Source: Limnohabitans sp. Rim8 (lineage in GTDB: Bacteria > Pseudomonadota > Gammaproteobacteria > Burkholderiales > Burkholderiaceae_C). Taken from it: a DNA stretch of 64,000 nt. The notes below the pieces were generated by a model. The model saw only the letters and a list, made by a program, of their open reading frames with translations, had not been told where the DNA came from and made no database searches. The DNA lies in the NCBI GenBank assembly GCA_945901045.1, contig CAMDKK010000003.1, positions 1 to 64,000 on the forward strand. Direction: 5' to 3'. A program made the translations under genes and the position numbers. Below are positions 16,467 to 25,566 of this stretch, one piece after another (within the stretch, counting starts at the first letter, position 1; every line of letters starts with the position of its first letter).

Positions 16467-17363
16467 ATGCAGACGATCATTTCACGAAATTCCCTGGTCG
16501 TTATAGGTCAACTTTACGCGCTTACCAAGCCGAGAGTGCTTCAGCTGATTGTCTTTTGCGCCCTTGTGGGCATGGTGATGGCCGTACCAAGAGTCCCGAC
16601 TTTTACCGAAATTCAACACGCACTGTTAGCTTGTGCAGGTATCTGGTTGGTTGCTGGAGCAGCCGCGGCCATCAATTGCTTGGTTGAAAAAGAAATAGAT
16701 GCCAAGATGAAAAGAACCTCTTGGCGACCCACGGCTCAAGGTCAAATTGATGGCCTGCTGACTTTATTATTTTCTTCTGTGCTTCTCGCAACTGGTTCGG
16801 CTTTGCTGTATTTCTGGATCAACCCTCTCACCATGTGGCTGACCTTGGGTACTTTTTTGGGATACGCGGTTGTTTACACCCTTATCTTGAAGCCACTCAC
16901 GCCGCAAAACATAGTGATTGGGGGCTCTTCTGGTGCAATGCCGCCGGTGCTTGGATGGGCTGCCATGACGGATCAGGTGGGGCCTGAATCGCTTTTACTC
17001 TTTCTGATTATTTTCTTGTGGACGCCACCTCATTTCTGGGCGCTGGCACTTTACCGAGTTGAAGAATATAGGAAGTCCGGACTGCCTATGTTGCCCGTGA
17101 CGCATGGAATTAACTTTACGTGCCTGCAAATTCTGCTCTACACACTTATTTTATTGGCTGCCTGTCTCATGCCATTTGTTTATGGCATGAGTTCTTGGCT
17201 TTATCTTATATTTGCGCTGGTTTTAAGTTCAGTTTTTGTAGGTCATGCATTCAAGCTATGGCGTCAGTATTCAGACGAGCAGGCGCGCCAGACTTTCAAA
17301 TTTTCACTTGTTCATTTGAGCTTGCTGTTCGCGGCCATGCTGATAGATCATTATTTGTTTTAA
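16467..17363 (+). CDS. ctaB: Protoheme IX farnesyltransferase (heme O synthase)
   Basis: Integral membrane prenyltransferase of 298 residues with about nine helices, of the UbiA superfamily. It adds a farnesyl group to protoheme to make heme O, the precursor of heme A used by the oxidase encoded upstream. The first prenyl-diphosphate site reads [15 protein letters not shown], with Glu in place of the more common Asp, and the second lies in [16 protein letters not shown]. The conserved [20 protein letters not shown] and [13 protein letters not shown] segments are present. It is the last gene of the oxidase operon. Heme A synthase, Cox11 and Surf1, which are often nearby, are not in the window. 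Confidence 0.95.
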   Translation: MQTIISRNSLVVIGQLYALTKPRVLQLIVFCALVGMVMAVPRVPTFTEIQHALLACAGIWLVAGAAAAINCLVEKEIDAKMKRTSWRPTAQGQIDGLLTLLFSSVLLATGSALLYFWINPLTMWLTLGTFLGYAVVYTLILKPLTPQNIVIGGSSGAMPPVLGWAAMTDQVGPESLLLFLIIFLWTPPHFWALALYRVEEYRKSGLPMLPVTHGINFTCLQILLYTLILLAACLMPFVYGMSSWLYLIFALVLSSVFVGHAFKLWRQYSDEQARQTFKFSLVHLSLLFAAMLIDHYLF

Positions 17364-17375
17364 CTGCATCGTTAA

Positions 17376-17635
17376 GTTAATTCTCGTCTGTGGGCTAGAG
17401 TGGATCACAAGGGTCAAGTACTGGACATTTTGGTTCAGCCCAAAAGGGATAAAACTGCTACTGGGGAGTTCTTCATGAAGGTGTTGCGTGGCACACGCCA
17501 AGCACCAAGACAAGTGGTCACAGACAGGCTTGCTTCATACACCCAGCCCTGTACTGAAATCTTGCCAAATGCAACCCATATCAGGTATGAAGAAGAAAAC
17601 AATCGAGAACTGCTGAATCGAAGTTTGGGAATTTG
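17376..17635 (+). mobile_element. Truncated IS6-family transposase remnant
   Basis: The frame from 17376 reads RLWARVDHKGQVLDILVQPKRDK, then FFMKVLRGTRQAPRQVVTDRLASY, then EENNRE. This matches the core of an IS6-family DDE transposase around its second catalytic Asp (the VTD of QVVTD) and the start of the last motif (NNR.EN). The N-terminal HTH part, the first Asp and the C-terminal helix are gone, and the frame drifts after about 17620. No terminal inverted repeats are seen. It marks an old insertion exactly at the end of the oxidase operon. The bases from 17636 to 17767 contain no recognisable gene. Confidence 0.7.
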
Positions 17636-17767
17636 GTCTGATATTGCTCAAGTTGATTGAGCTGAGTGACAGGATCCGGCCACTGGTTATTCACGTCAAT
17701 TGAGCTTAACTTGTCGATGCCGTTGAGCGTGTGCCTGGCGTACTTACGGCCAAAGAATTTTGGTTTC

Positions 17768-19225
17768 TTAAGCAGGTTCGCGTTGCAGAACGCGCCCTGG
17801 GCGAGCACCTGTTGATTTTCCATCACGCCAGACCATTGCGCCATTGACGATAACTGCTTCGATACCTCGAGCAGGTGCAATGGGAGTGGAGTAGGTGGCC
17901 GCCTCATCGACTGTGTCGGCGTCGAACAAGGTTAGATCGGCATAGGCACCTTCTCTTAGCACCCCGCGGTCTTTGAGGCCAAAGTTTTTGGCGGTCAGTC
18001 CGGTCATCTTGTAGACGGCTGTCTCCAGCGGGAAAAGCCCGAGCAAACGACCGTAGTGCCCTAGCACCCGCGGAAAACTGCCCCACAGACGCGGGTGTGG
18101 TGAGGCATCATGCGGCAGGCCGTCGGAGCCAATCATAGTTTGGTCGAATTTCAAAATACGCTGAACATCGGCCTCGTCCATTTTGAAGTAAATCGCGCCA
18201 GCCGGCAGCAAGCGCTTGACGGCTTCCTCTTGAGAGCAGTTCATTTTTTGCGCGATAACGGTCAGGTCTTGGCCTGCATACTCCGGTAACGGTTTTGACC
18301 AACTGACGATGACGCGGACAGAAGTTGCCACCCGGTCAACTGACAAAATGGTGGAACCGGCAGTGTAGGGGTAGCAGTCAAGGCAGATCGGTTGCGTGGC
18401 CATGTTTTTTTCAATCAATGCCAAGGTTTCCGTTGAGCGGCCGTGATTGGCCTTCTCGGTCACTTTGTGGTGAGAAATCACAATGGGTACACCGACTTCG
18501 CGGCCGATCCTAAAACTTTCTTCAAGCGAGTCAATCACGTGATCCGCTTCGTTGCGCATGTGTGTGCAAAATAGACCTTTGAATTGCTTCAGCGGGCTGC
18601 AAACTTCGATCACTTCCTCTGTGGGGGCAGCGATGGCTGGTTCATAAAAGAGGCCGGTCGAAACGCCGATCGCGCCAGCTTGCATGGCCTCAAGAACCAG
18701 TTCGCGCATGGCCGCGATTTCAGTTGAGCTGGCAGGCTTTGACACATCGCTCATGGTCGCCACACGCAATGTGGTGTGCCCCACCAACATGGCGCAGTTG
18801 GTGGCGGCAGGATGGGCCCGCAATTCGTCGAGGTAGGACGCAAAGGTAGGGAAGTGAAACCAGCTTCCATGATCATCCAAGAGATTCAGCGGGGGCGTAA
18901 CTGGGTTGGGAATTGGACGCGGCATGGGCGCAAGTGAAACGCCGCAATTGCCGCCGATTACGGTTGTCACGCCCTGACTAACTTTGGGTGCCATGTCGGG
19001 GCTGGAGAGCATGATGCGGTCATCGTGGGTGTGCGAGTCGATGAAGCCTGGTGCTGCAATGCGGCCGGCCAGATCAATTTCCAATTCACCGCGCGACGCT
19101 GATAGATCGCCGATGCGAATAATGCGGTCGCCAAGAATGCCGATGTCGCCATTAAAGCGTGGTGCACCGGTGCCGTCCACGATGCTGGCGTTGCGAATCA
19201 GAAGGTCAAAATTTTTCTGCATCAA
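17768..19225 (-). CDS. N-acyl-D-amino-acid deacylase (D-aminoacylase)
   Basis: Amidohydrolase-superfamily enzyme of 485 residues that hydrolyses N-acyl-D-amino acids to the free D-amino acid and a carboxylate. The metal site begins in GFIDSHTHDD, the family Cys is in GGNCGVSLAP, histidines lie in CTHMRNE and VISHHKVTEK, and the late metal Asp is in MIGSDGLPHDASPHPRLWGS. The protein ends normally. Its neighbours transcribed in the same direction are a D-amino-acid-type PLP aldolase and a D-amino acid aminotransferase, so the block looks like a D-amino acid scavenging unit. The IS6 scrap lies just beyond its 3' end. Confidence 0.92.
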   Translation of the reverse strand: MMQKNFDLLIRNASIVDGTGAPRFNGDIGILGDRIIRIGDLSASRGELEIDLAGRIAAPGFIDSHTHDDRIMLSSPDMAPKVSQGVTTVIGGNCGVSLAPMPRPIPNPVTPPLNLLDDHGSWFHFPTFASYLDELRAHPAATNCAMLVGHTTLRVATMSDVSKPASSTEIAAMRELVLEAMQAGAIGVSTGLFYEPAIAAPTEEVIEVCSPLKQFKGLFCTHMRNEADHVIDSLEESFRIGREVGVPIVISHHKVTEKANHGRSTETLALIEKNMATQPICLDCYPYTAGSTILSVDRVATSVRVIVSWSKPLPEYAGQDLTVIAQKMNCSQEEAVKRLLPAGAIYFKMDEADVQRILKFDQTMIGSDGLPHDASPHPRLWGSFPRVLGHYGRLLGLFPLETAVYKMTGLTAKNFGLKDRGVLREGAYADLTLFDADTVDEAATYSTPIAPARGIEAVIVNGAMVWRDGKSTGARPGRVLQREPA

Positions 19226-19263
19226 AAGCCTTTAAATAAATGAATGCGAACCATAGCCCGTTT

Positions 19264-20379
19264 TTACAGCAGCGCACCGCGCGCTGCAATGGGCCACAAA
19301 GCCTCGACCCGATCGCCTCGGATGCAGACCAGTTCGTCGTATAAATTGACGGTGGGGTCGCAATGACCGGGTACCAGCATCAGTTGATCGCCCAGGCTCA
19401 GTGCAGCCGCATCGCTGGTGCTGAGCAAGCCATGCTCGTCAGCAGCTTTGATATAACCCAAGTCAGGGCGCTGCCATACGGTGGGCATGCCTGAGTCCAC
19501 GCTGGACGCTTTGAGGCCAGCGTCAATGACTGCATAAGCAGTGGCGTTGCGACTCATGACAGTGGTGCGGACAAACAGGGCATGCTCAAACGCGATATCG
19601 CCTGCTGCGCGTTGGTTGTCGCTGTAGTCGCGGTCCATGAAGATGTAGGAGCCGGCTTGGATTTCATTGAAGACACCCGAGTCGCGCTCATGCAAGAAGC
19701 TGCCAGTGCCAGCGCCCGTGATGCGCTCGACCGTTATGCCGCAGGCCTCAATGGCCTGCCGACTTATGCTGGCGGCTTCGACTGTGCTGGCAATAGCCGC
19801 GGCCCGGTCCTGCGGCAAGCGCAGATGCTGGGCCCCACCGTGGTAGCACTGCAGACCCGCAAAACGAAGAGAAGGATTGGCAGCTATTTGCCGCGCCAAC
19901 AGGGCTGCAGCTTCGCCAGGGGCAACGCCGCATCGGTCGGATCCGACATTGACTTCGATATAGACATCCAGACTGACTGCGTGCGATTTCGCTATAGCCG
20001 AGAGCGCTTGCACCTGCTGCGGGTGATCCACCAGAACCCCTATGCGTGCGCAGCGTGCCAGTGGCGCGAGATGACGCAGCTTGGCGTCTCCCATGACTTC
20101 ATTGGTAATCAGAATATCTTGGACACCAGCCTGAACAAACACGGCGGCCTCACTGAGCTTTTGGCAGCAAATGCCAACTGCTCCCAGCGCGATTTGTCGA
20201 AGTGCAATCTTTGGGCACTTGTGACTTTTTGCATGGGCGCGAAGTCGCACCTTGCTGCCTTGCAGTGCCGTGACCATGCGCGCCAAATTACGCTCGAAGG
20301 CATCGAGGTCCAGAACCAGTGAGGGTGTATCGATGAGGCTGATGTGATCGCCCGGTTGTGCGGCTTGCCAAGGACTCAT
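19264..20379 (-). CDS. DSD1-family PLP enzyme (D-threonine aldolase / D-serine dehydratase-like)
   Basis: Fold-type III PLP enzyme of 371 residues with an alanine-racemase-like N-terminal barrel. The PLP lysine is in LRAHAKSHKCPKIA, and the metal-binding C-terminal motif is VPGHCDPTVNLYDE. Members include metal-dependent D-threonine aldolase, 3-hydroxy-D-aspartate aldolase and eukaryotic-type D-serine dehydratase; sequence alone does not say which. It follows the deacylase gene closely (38 bases apart in the direction of transcription, this gene first). It probably acts on the D-amino acids released or imported by the cluster. Confidence 0.88.
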   Translation of the reverse strand: MSPWQAAQPGDHISLIDTPSLVLDLDAFERNLARMVTALQGSKVRLRAHAKSHKCPKIALRQIALGAVGICCQKLSEAAVFVQAGVQDILITNEVMGDAKLRHLAPLARCARIGVLVDHPQQVQALSAIAKSHAVSLDVYIEVNVGSDRCGVAPGEAAALLARQIAANPSLRFAGLQCYHGGAQHLRLPQDRAAAIASTVEAASISRQAIEACGITVERITGAGTGSFLHERDSGVFNEIQAGSYIFMDRDYSDNQRAAGDIAFEHALFVRTTVMSRNATAYAVIDAGLKASSVDSGMPTVWQRPDLGYIKAADEHGLLSTSDAAALSLGDQLMLVPGHCDPTVNLYDELVCIRGDRVEALWPIAARGALL

Positions 20380-20395
20380 AGATTGATCTCATTCA

Positions 20396-20848
20396 TTAAG
20401 AAATGTAAGTGAGTTTTATATTCACAACAAAGCACTGATCGAGTTTTGCGCCAGAAATTTTGACGACTTCAGCCCATTTAATTGTTTCGCGCCGCGAGAG
20501 TTCACGAAACTCCTCCGGCGAGCTAGGGGCTATCTCTGCATCAAGCATTTGGAAACGTTCACGCAATACTGGACTGGCCAATGCAGTTCGAATCTCGGTA
20601 TTGAGTCGGTTTACAAGTTCCTTGGACATGTTCGCTGGGCCAATAATCTCGTCCCATGCGGTCACATCAAAACCTGGCACGCCTGATTCGTAAATCGTGG
20701 GAACATCAGGGTATTGGGCAGAGCGCTGCGTGCCAGAAATGCCTAGGGCTCGCATGCGCCCGGCCTTGACGTGCGGACCGACTACGGGTGTGTTCTTCAG
20801 CATGATGTCGATGTCGCCCCCGATCAAATATTTCGAATACTCCCGCAT
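20396..20848 (-). pseudogene. Truncated Bug/TctC-type solute-binding receptor
   Basis: This frame encodes only the C-terminal half of a Bug receptor: a GGDIDIMLKNTPVVGPHVKAGRMRALGI segment (domain 2), then YPDVPTIYESGVPGFDVTAWDEIIGP, then the closing WAEVVKISGAKLD. The normal N-terminal half of about 170 residues with its signal peptide is missing. Instead the 5' end abuts the aminotransferase gene 31 bases away. After the usual LDQ end the frame reads on for a dozen extra residues, suggesting loss of the original stop. A deletion has evidently joined it to the neighbouring gene; a full TctC is about 325 residues. Confidence 0.85.
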
Positions 20849-20879
20849 GGCTGATCAAATCATCGGTTTTGGGCAAGAC

Positions 20880-21728
20880 TTAAAGCTGCACTTTTGCTTC
20901 TTGGTAGATGGCATAGAGATTGGCATACATGGGCCCGGGTTTGCCTAGGCCGACTGGTTTGGAGTCGATCAGGGTGACTGGCAGGATTTCTTTGGTGGCA
21001 GATGACAAAAGCACTTCATCAGCAGCGAATACCTCATCTTGTGCAATGGCGCGGATCTCCAAAGTAATTGCATGTTTTGCGCAAAGCTCTTCAAAAAGTC
21101 CGTAACGGATACCCTCCAACACCAGGTTGTTTTTCTTTGGCCCTAGCAAGGTTTGGTTTTTCACAATCCACACATTGGATGCCGAGGCTTCGGTTAAAAA
21201 TCCATCACGAAACTGAATGGTTTCAACCGCGCTATGTTGTGCAGCGTTTTGAGCTGCAAGAACATTGCCTAACAAGGATGTGGATTTGATATCGCAGTGC
21301 AGCCAGCGCATGTCTTGCATGGTGACACATGCCACGCCACGTTCGCGCATTTCCTTGGAGGGTGCAGACATTGCATTAACCATGATGAACACAGTTGGTT
21401 TGGTGTTGAGCGGAAATGCATGCGCACGGCTTGCCACGCCGCGGGTTACTTGGATGTAAACCAACTGATCAGAACCTTCAGATTTTTCCATGAGGTTTGC
21501 AATGATCTGCAGCCATTGCACGTTGGAATAAATATTGTCAATGCCCACTGAAGCCAAGCTTCGAGTTAATCGCTCTAAGTGTTGCAACGGACGAAACATT
21601 TTGCGTTGGTAGACCGGGATAACGTCATAAATACCATCGCCAAATATGAAGCCGCGGTCAAGCACCGAGACATGGGCTTGGGACAAGGGCAGAAACTGCC
21701 CATTGAGATAAACAACTTGATCACTCAT
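20880..21728 (-). CDS. D-amino acid aminotransferase
   Basis: Fold-type IV PLP aminotransferase of 282 residues, in the size range of D-alanine aminotransferase. Motifs: VYLNGQFLPLSQAHVSVLDRGFIFGDGIYDVIPVY at the N-terminus, YIQVTRGVASRAHAFP in the substrate pocket, the PLP lysine in CDIKSTSLLGNVLA, and FLTEASASNVWIV. It transfers the amino group of D-amino acids to a 2-oxo acid. It is the first gene of the minus-strand D-amino-acid block. Branched-chain aminotransferases and aminodeoxychorismate lyases share this fold, but the RGVASRAH motif and the neighbours support the D-specific assignment. Confidence 0.88.
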   Translation of the reverse strand: MSDQVVYLNGQFLPLSQAHVSVLDRGFIFGDGIYDVIPVYQRKMFRPLQHLERLTRSLASVGIDNIYSNVQWLQIIANLMEKSEGSDQLVYIQVTRGVASRAHAFPLNTKPTVFIMVNAMSAPSKEMRERGVACVTMQDMRWLHCDIKSTSLLGNVLAAQNAAQHSAVETIQFRDGFLTEASASNVWIVKNQTLLGPKKNNLVLEGIRYGLFEELCAKHAITLEIRAIAQDEVFAADEVLLSSATKEILPVTLIDSKPVGLGKPGPMYANLYAIYQEAKVQL

Positions 21729-22418
21729 AAGTGAAACTCCGATTCATAAAAAATAAATTTTAATTAATCAGTTTTCGATACGACTCTGATTAATGAGTAT
21801 TGCAGCTTGTGTCAGCATTCATCATCGTGAATACCCTTGGTTGGCGAGCAGGAAGCCTTCCATCAGCAGCCAATCATGGAGGATTGATGAATCGAAGTTG
21901 GGGTAAGTGGCCTGAAGTGGAACCCTGAGAGCGAGTAAAAAAAATCAAATCTGTTTAAGCCGTACTCAGATGTCTTGCAATGGGTCGGAATTGTCGGAAC
22001 TGCCCCGGTTTTTGCAATTGGTATTGCTGGCTCATTTTCAATCCTGACATGCGCGGTCTCAGGCCCAATGGAGGCTTGCGCCTTCAGACTTGCTTGTTCG
22101 ATTGGCAATCGGTTAGTTGGCATAGGGTTATCCTGATAGTTTGTTCGTTCAGTAGCGACTAAGAAACATGTCTTGCGGCCATTTGGCGTCGCACGAAGCG
22201 CCAGCGAAGGTGTGTCTGTGTCTCTTCAAAAAGCTTGGGGTTTGTTGGCAGGGCATTTGAGCAACTCATTCCAGTAAACTCTGCTTTTTTTATAATTCTT
22301 TTGTATTAATTAATAAAATTTAAAGCATGTCGACAGCAATAGAAAAACAAAAAACATAACGACTTTGTGTGAACAGGGTCATAATGAATTTGAAAGAATA
22401 ATCCACAAGGAGACAAAA
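21729..22418. other. Intergenic stretch between divergent accessory operons
   Basis: About 690 bases between the divergent aminotransferase and cupin genes. The outer parts are very AT-rich and probably hold promoters for both sides. The middle (about 21960-22130) has an open plus-strand reading of 55-60 codons that looks hydrophobic (WVGIVGTAPVFAIGIAGSF) and a minus-strand frame of 86 codons. Neither resembles a family I know, and either may be the scar of a lost gene. No RNA gene was recognised. Confidence 0.4.
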
Positions 22419-22970
22419 ATGTTGGACTTTGAAGCAGCGATGCGACGCATCATTACCGGGGATGACGCTAAAGGACAATCTGTAGTGATCTTAGATGGAG
22501 GTCCTTCGTCCGTCATTGGGGACCCCAAAATTGGGGGGCTTTTTGAAATTTGGGAAGACGCAGCCATCGGCCAACTCGATCCCAAAGACAACAAAGATTT
22601 GGGCGCGACACAACCCGTTTTAGGTCCCAGAAAAGGCAATGTTCAGGTGCGTTGGTTTGTAGTCCATCCTTCGCCTGAAGGCGTGCCTTTAGAAACCATG
22701 AATGCAACGGTGCGCGCCAGCTTTGCGCAGTTTCAAGGCGAGCATCACATCATCGATCAAACGCGTCATCCCGCCATGCATGAAACGCATTCCATGGATG
22801 TGATTTGTTTGTTGCAAGGTGAGGCCTCATTGATTTTGGAAGGTGAGGAGCGTCGTATCAAACCTGGCAATGTCGTGATTCAACGTGGCACCAATCACGC
22901 ATGGCAAGCGCATGGCGGACCAGCATTTTTTCTGGCTGTTTTGATCGATCGAGAATTGGTCAGAACTTAA
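22419..22970 (+). CDS. Cupin-domain protein
   Basis: About 183 residues with a single conserved cupin barrel in the C-terminal half: HETHSMDVICLLQGEASLILEGEE then IKPGNVVIQRGTNHAWQAHG, which matches cupin motifs 1 and 2 with histidines that could bind a metal. The N-terminal half begins with LDFEAAMRRIITGDDAKGQSVVILDGGPS, a pattern seen in cupins annotated near catabolic operons. An AAGGAG ribosome site precedes the ATG at 22419, which decides against an in-frame start at 22365. It leads the ABC-transporter operon. Enzyme or sensor: the sequence does not decide. Confidence 0.85.
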   Translation: MLDFEAAMRRIITGDDAKGQSVVILDGGPSSVIGDPKIGGLFEIWEDAAIGQLDPKDNKDLGATQPVLGPRKGNVQVRWFVVHPSPEGVPLETMNATVRASFAQFQGEHHIIDQTRHPAMHETHSMDVICLLQGEASLILEGEERRIKPGNVVIQRGTNHAWQAHGGPAFFLAVLIDRELVRT

Positions 22971-23057
22971 CAAGTCGCGCACACGACCAGTAGTGGTTTT
23001 TCCGTCTGTACAACACAGGCTTTCCAGCATTCAATGCGATTTATGAAGGAGTTTTTT

Positions 23058-24011
23058 ATGAAGACCTATTTTTCCCGTCGTCAAGTATTGAGTTATAGCG
23101 CTGCAGCAATTGCTTCAACTGGGTTCAATGCACAAGCACAAAGTCCCACCAAAATCATTTTTGGATTCACTGCGGTGACTGACTTTGCCAGCATTTTTGT
23201 TGGATGCGAAGAAGGTTTTTTTAAAAAACGTGGGCTCGATGTGGAACCTAAATTTATTCCACTCAATCCATCCATTCCTGCTGCTATTCAATCCGATTCC
23301 TTGCACATCGGCGGGCCTACAGCATCGGTGTATTTGCAAGCTATTGATGGTGGCTTAGACCATGTGGTGGTGGCTGGCGGTGGAATGACGGACAAAAGTC
23401 TCACGGGCGTTGGATTGGTTGCACGCGCAGGAAGCGGCATACGAACAGCCCAAGATTGCATCGGCAAAAAAATTGGTGTGCCTGGATTTGGTGCTTATTT
23501 GCACGTTACTTTTCGCGCTTGGCTCAAGATCAACAAGGTCGATCCAGCCAAAGTTAACTTTGTAGAAACTTCTTTTCCGCAACACGCCGATTTGATTCGG
23601 GGTGGGTCCATTGACGCGGTCGTGACAGGCGACCCGTTTATGGGCCGCATCTTAAGCAGTGGCGCTGGTTATGTGGCTTCTTACTACACCACATTTCTAC
23701 CCGACGGCATGCCAACTATTTTGTACACCGCACGGCGTGATTGGGCCACCAAAAATGCAGCATCAGTGAAAGCATTTCAAGAAGGTGTGATTGAAGCGGC
23801 CAACTTTATAAAAAAACCTGCCAACAATACAAAGGTCAGAGAACACATTGGTAAGTACATCAAACTGCCACCAGAAATTTTAAACACCATGCAAATCAGC
23901 CCACCTGGACCTGTAATTGTTGAAAAACAACTCACCTATTGGGTCGATATGATGAACGATCAAAAAATGCTCAAGGCGTCACCGACAGTTGCCAATTTAC
24001 TTTTTAAATAA
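23058..24011 (+). CDS. ABC transporter substrate-binding protein (NMT1/SsuA-like)
   Basis: Periplasmic binding protein of about 317 residues. The N-terminus MKTYFSRRQVLSYSAAAIA carries a twin-arginine motif, so Tat export is likely. The mature protein has the NMT1/THI5-like pattern: FGFTAVTDFASIFVGCEEGFFKKRGLDVE, then IGVPGFGAYLHVTFRAWL and VTGDPFMGRIL. Relatives bind taurine, alkanesulfonates, pyrimidine precursors or aromatic acids. An AAGGAG ribosome site fits the ATG at 23058. It is part of the cupin-SBP-ATPase-permease-permease-cyclase operon. The substrate is unknown; the cyclase at the end suggests an amide or lactone-containing compound. Confidence 0.9.
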   Translation: MKTYFSRRQVLSYSAAAIASTGFNAQAQSPTKIIFGFTAVTDFASIFVGCEEGFFKKRGLDVEPKFIPLNPSIPAAIQSDSLHIGGPTASVYLQAIDGGLDHVVVAGGGMTDKSLTGVGLVARAGSGIRTAQDCIGKKIGVPGFGAYLHVTFRAWLKINKVDPAKVNFVETSFPQHADLIRGGSIDAVVTGDPFMGRILSSGAGYVASYYTTFLPDGMPTILYTARRDWATKNAASVKAFQEGVIEAANFIKKPANNTKVREHIGKYIKLPPEILNTMQISPPGPVIVEKQLTYWVDMMNDQKMLKASPTVANLLFK

Positions 24012-24017
24012 AGCCGA

Positions 24018-24782
24018 ATGGCACTCCTGACGTTTGATCACGTAGGCATTCATCTGGGCGGCAAAGAAATTTTGTCGCCCACTTCATTTGAAGTACAGCA
24101 GGGTGAATTTGTTTGCGTTATCGGTCCGTCCGGTTGTGGAAAGACCACCTTGCTGCGAGCTGCTGCGGGTTTTGTCAAACCCAGTGGTGGACAAGTGTTG
24201 AGGCAAGGTCAAGTGGTGACGCAACCGAACCGCGAAGTGGCCTTTGTGTTTCAAGACTATACGCGTGCATTGCTTCCATGGCGGACAGTCGAGGGCAACG
24301 TGATGCTCGCTTTAGAAGCCGCTAAGATGCCCATTGGTCAACGCGCTCAACGTGTAAAAGAAGTTTTATCGGTGGTTCATTTAACGGAACACGCACAAAA
24401 ATTTCCATTGCAATTGTCGGGTGGTATGCAACAGCGCTTGCAAATTGCCCGATGCTTGGCTCAGTCGCCACAGATTTTGATGATGGATGAGCCCTTTGGC
24501 GCTTTAGATGCAATGACAAGAGAAGGTTTGCAAGACGAACTTGCACGGTTGGTGCGAGAACAAGGCCTCACTGTTTTATTTGTTACCCATGATCTCGAAG
24601 AAGCCATTTATCTTGGTGACAGGATCATTGCATTGCGCTCTAATCCAACCTCACAACAACCGAGTTTGGCCGGAACGATTGATGTGTCCATTGAAAAGCC
24701 AAGAAATCATTTAAGTGTCAAAGAACATCCCGAATTTTTAAGATTAAGGCGTGAGCTTTATTTTTATTTGGGGCATGTTTGA
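24018..24782 (+). CDS. ABC transporter ATP-binding protein (SsuB/TauB-like)
   Basis: ATPase of 254 residues with Walker A GPSGCGKTT, signature LSGGMQQRLQIARCLA, Walker B ILMMDEPFGALD and switch VTHDLEEAIYLGD. The EAA-loop contact and short C-terminus are typical of the nitrate/sulfonate/taurine importer family. It starts six bases after the binding-protein stop and its end overlaps the first permease gene. It energises import of the ligand recognised by the upstream binding protein. Confidence 0.93.
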   Translation: MALLTFDHVGIHLGGKEILSPTSFEVQQGEFVCVIGPSGCGKTTLLRAAAGFVKPSGGQVLRQGQVVTQPNREVAFVFQDYTRALLPWRTVEGNVMLALEAAKMPIGQRAQRVKEVLSVVHLTEHAQKFPLQLSGGMQQRLQIARCLAQSPQILMMDEPFGALDAMTREGLQDELARLVREQGLTVLFVTHDLEEAIYLGDRIIALRSNPTSQQPSLAGTIDVSIEKPRNHLSVKEHPEFLRLRRELYFYLGHV

Positions 24783-25566
24783 TATGCTGAAATGCTTGCG
24801 CCCTTGGGTATTTCCACTTGTACTTTTTGTTGCGTTTGATACCTATGTAAGGTATGTGGCCATTTACAGCGACGCATTGGCAACGCCTGCTCAAGCCTTG
24901 CTCGCATGGTGGGATTTGTTGTGGCTCACCAGCGATGAGGGATTGATGCGTGTGACGCTGTTCACATTGTTAACCGCTGCCATGGGCTTGTTTATCGGTG
25001 CTAGTTTGGGTTTGTTGTGTGGTTTGGTACTCGGACTGTGGCCTCGCATCGCACGAATGAGTTTTTTAAGTATTGAAGTATTGCGGCCTATTCCATCAGT
25101 TGCACTCATTCCTTTGTCAATGATGATTTTTGGGTTTGGTATGCGCATGGAGATGAGTGTGGTGGCCTTTGCCACGTTTTGGCCTGTATTGATTTTGACT
25201 CAAGCCGCAGTTCACCAAGTCGAACCTCGCTTATTAGAAGTTTCAAAAGCCTTGGGATTGAATGCATGGCAACGCATGAAATGGATTGTTTTACCAGCCA
25301 TGGTGTCGCGTTTGTTTGTGGCTTTGCGTTTAGCAGTTTCTGTGGCCTTGGTGGTTGCTGTTACTGTTGAAATCGCTGCCAATCCAAACGGCATGGGCTA
25401 CGCCATGATGATTGCGCAACAAAGTTTAGACCCTGCTCGAATGATCGCGTGGTTGTTATGGATTGGTGTTGTAGGGTTCGCAATCAACGCAGGTGCTTTA
25501 CGGCTACAAAAAAAAATAAACCAACGCATGGGCCTGAATGAAATGCAGGCAGGGTCAACGGCATGA
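24775..25566 (+). CDS. ABC transporter permease (SsuC-like), first
   Basis: Permease of about 263 residues with about six hydrophobic segments and the binding-protein-dependent EAA-type loop, here VHQVEPRLLEVSKALGLNAWQRMKWIVLPAMV. The ATG at 24775 overlaps the ATPase end by eight bases; an earlier GTG at 24751 is less likely. Its stop overlaps the ATG of the second permease. Most SsuC/TauC systems have one permease gene acting as a homodimer; two different permeases make a heterodimer here. Confidence 0.9.
   Translation: MFDMLKCLRPWVFPLVLFVAFDTYVRYVAIYSDALATPAQALLAWWDLLWLTSDEGLMRVTLFTLLTAAMGLFIGASLGLLCGLVLGLWPRIARMSFLSIEVLRPIPSVALIPLSMMIFGFGMRMEMSVVAFATFWPVLILTQAAVHQVEPRLLEVSKALGLNAWQRMKWIVLPAMVSRLFVALRLAVSVALVVAVTVEIAANPNGMGYAMMIAQQSLDPARMIAWLLWIGVVGFAINAGALRLQKKINQRMGLNEMQAGSTA

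Noticed and set aside
21863-22123. Minus-strand frame of 86 codons in the aminotransferase/cupin gap
   Set aside because: No family resemblance, no ribosome site, and the opposite strand is equally open; listed only as part of the gap.
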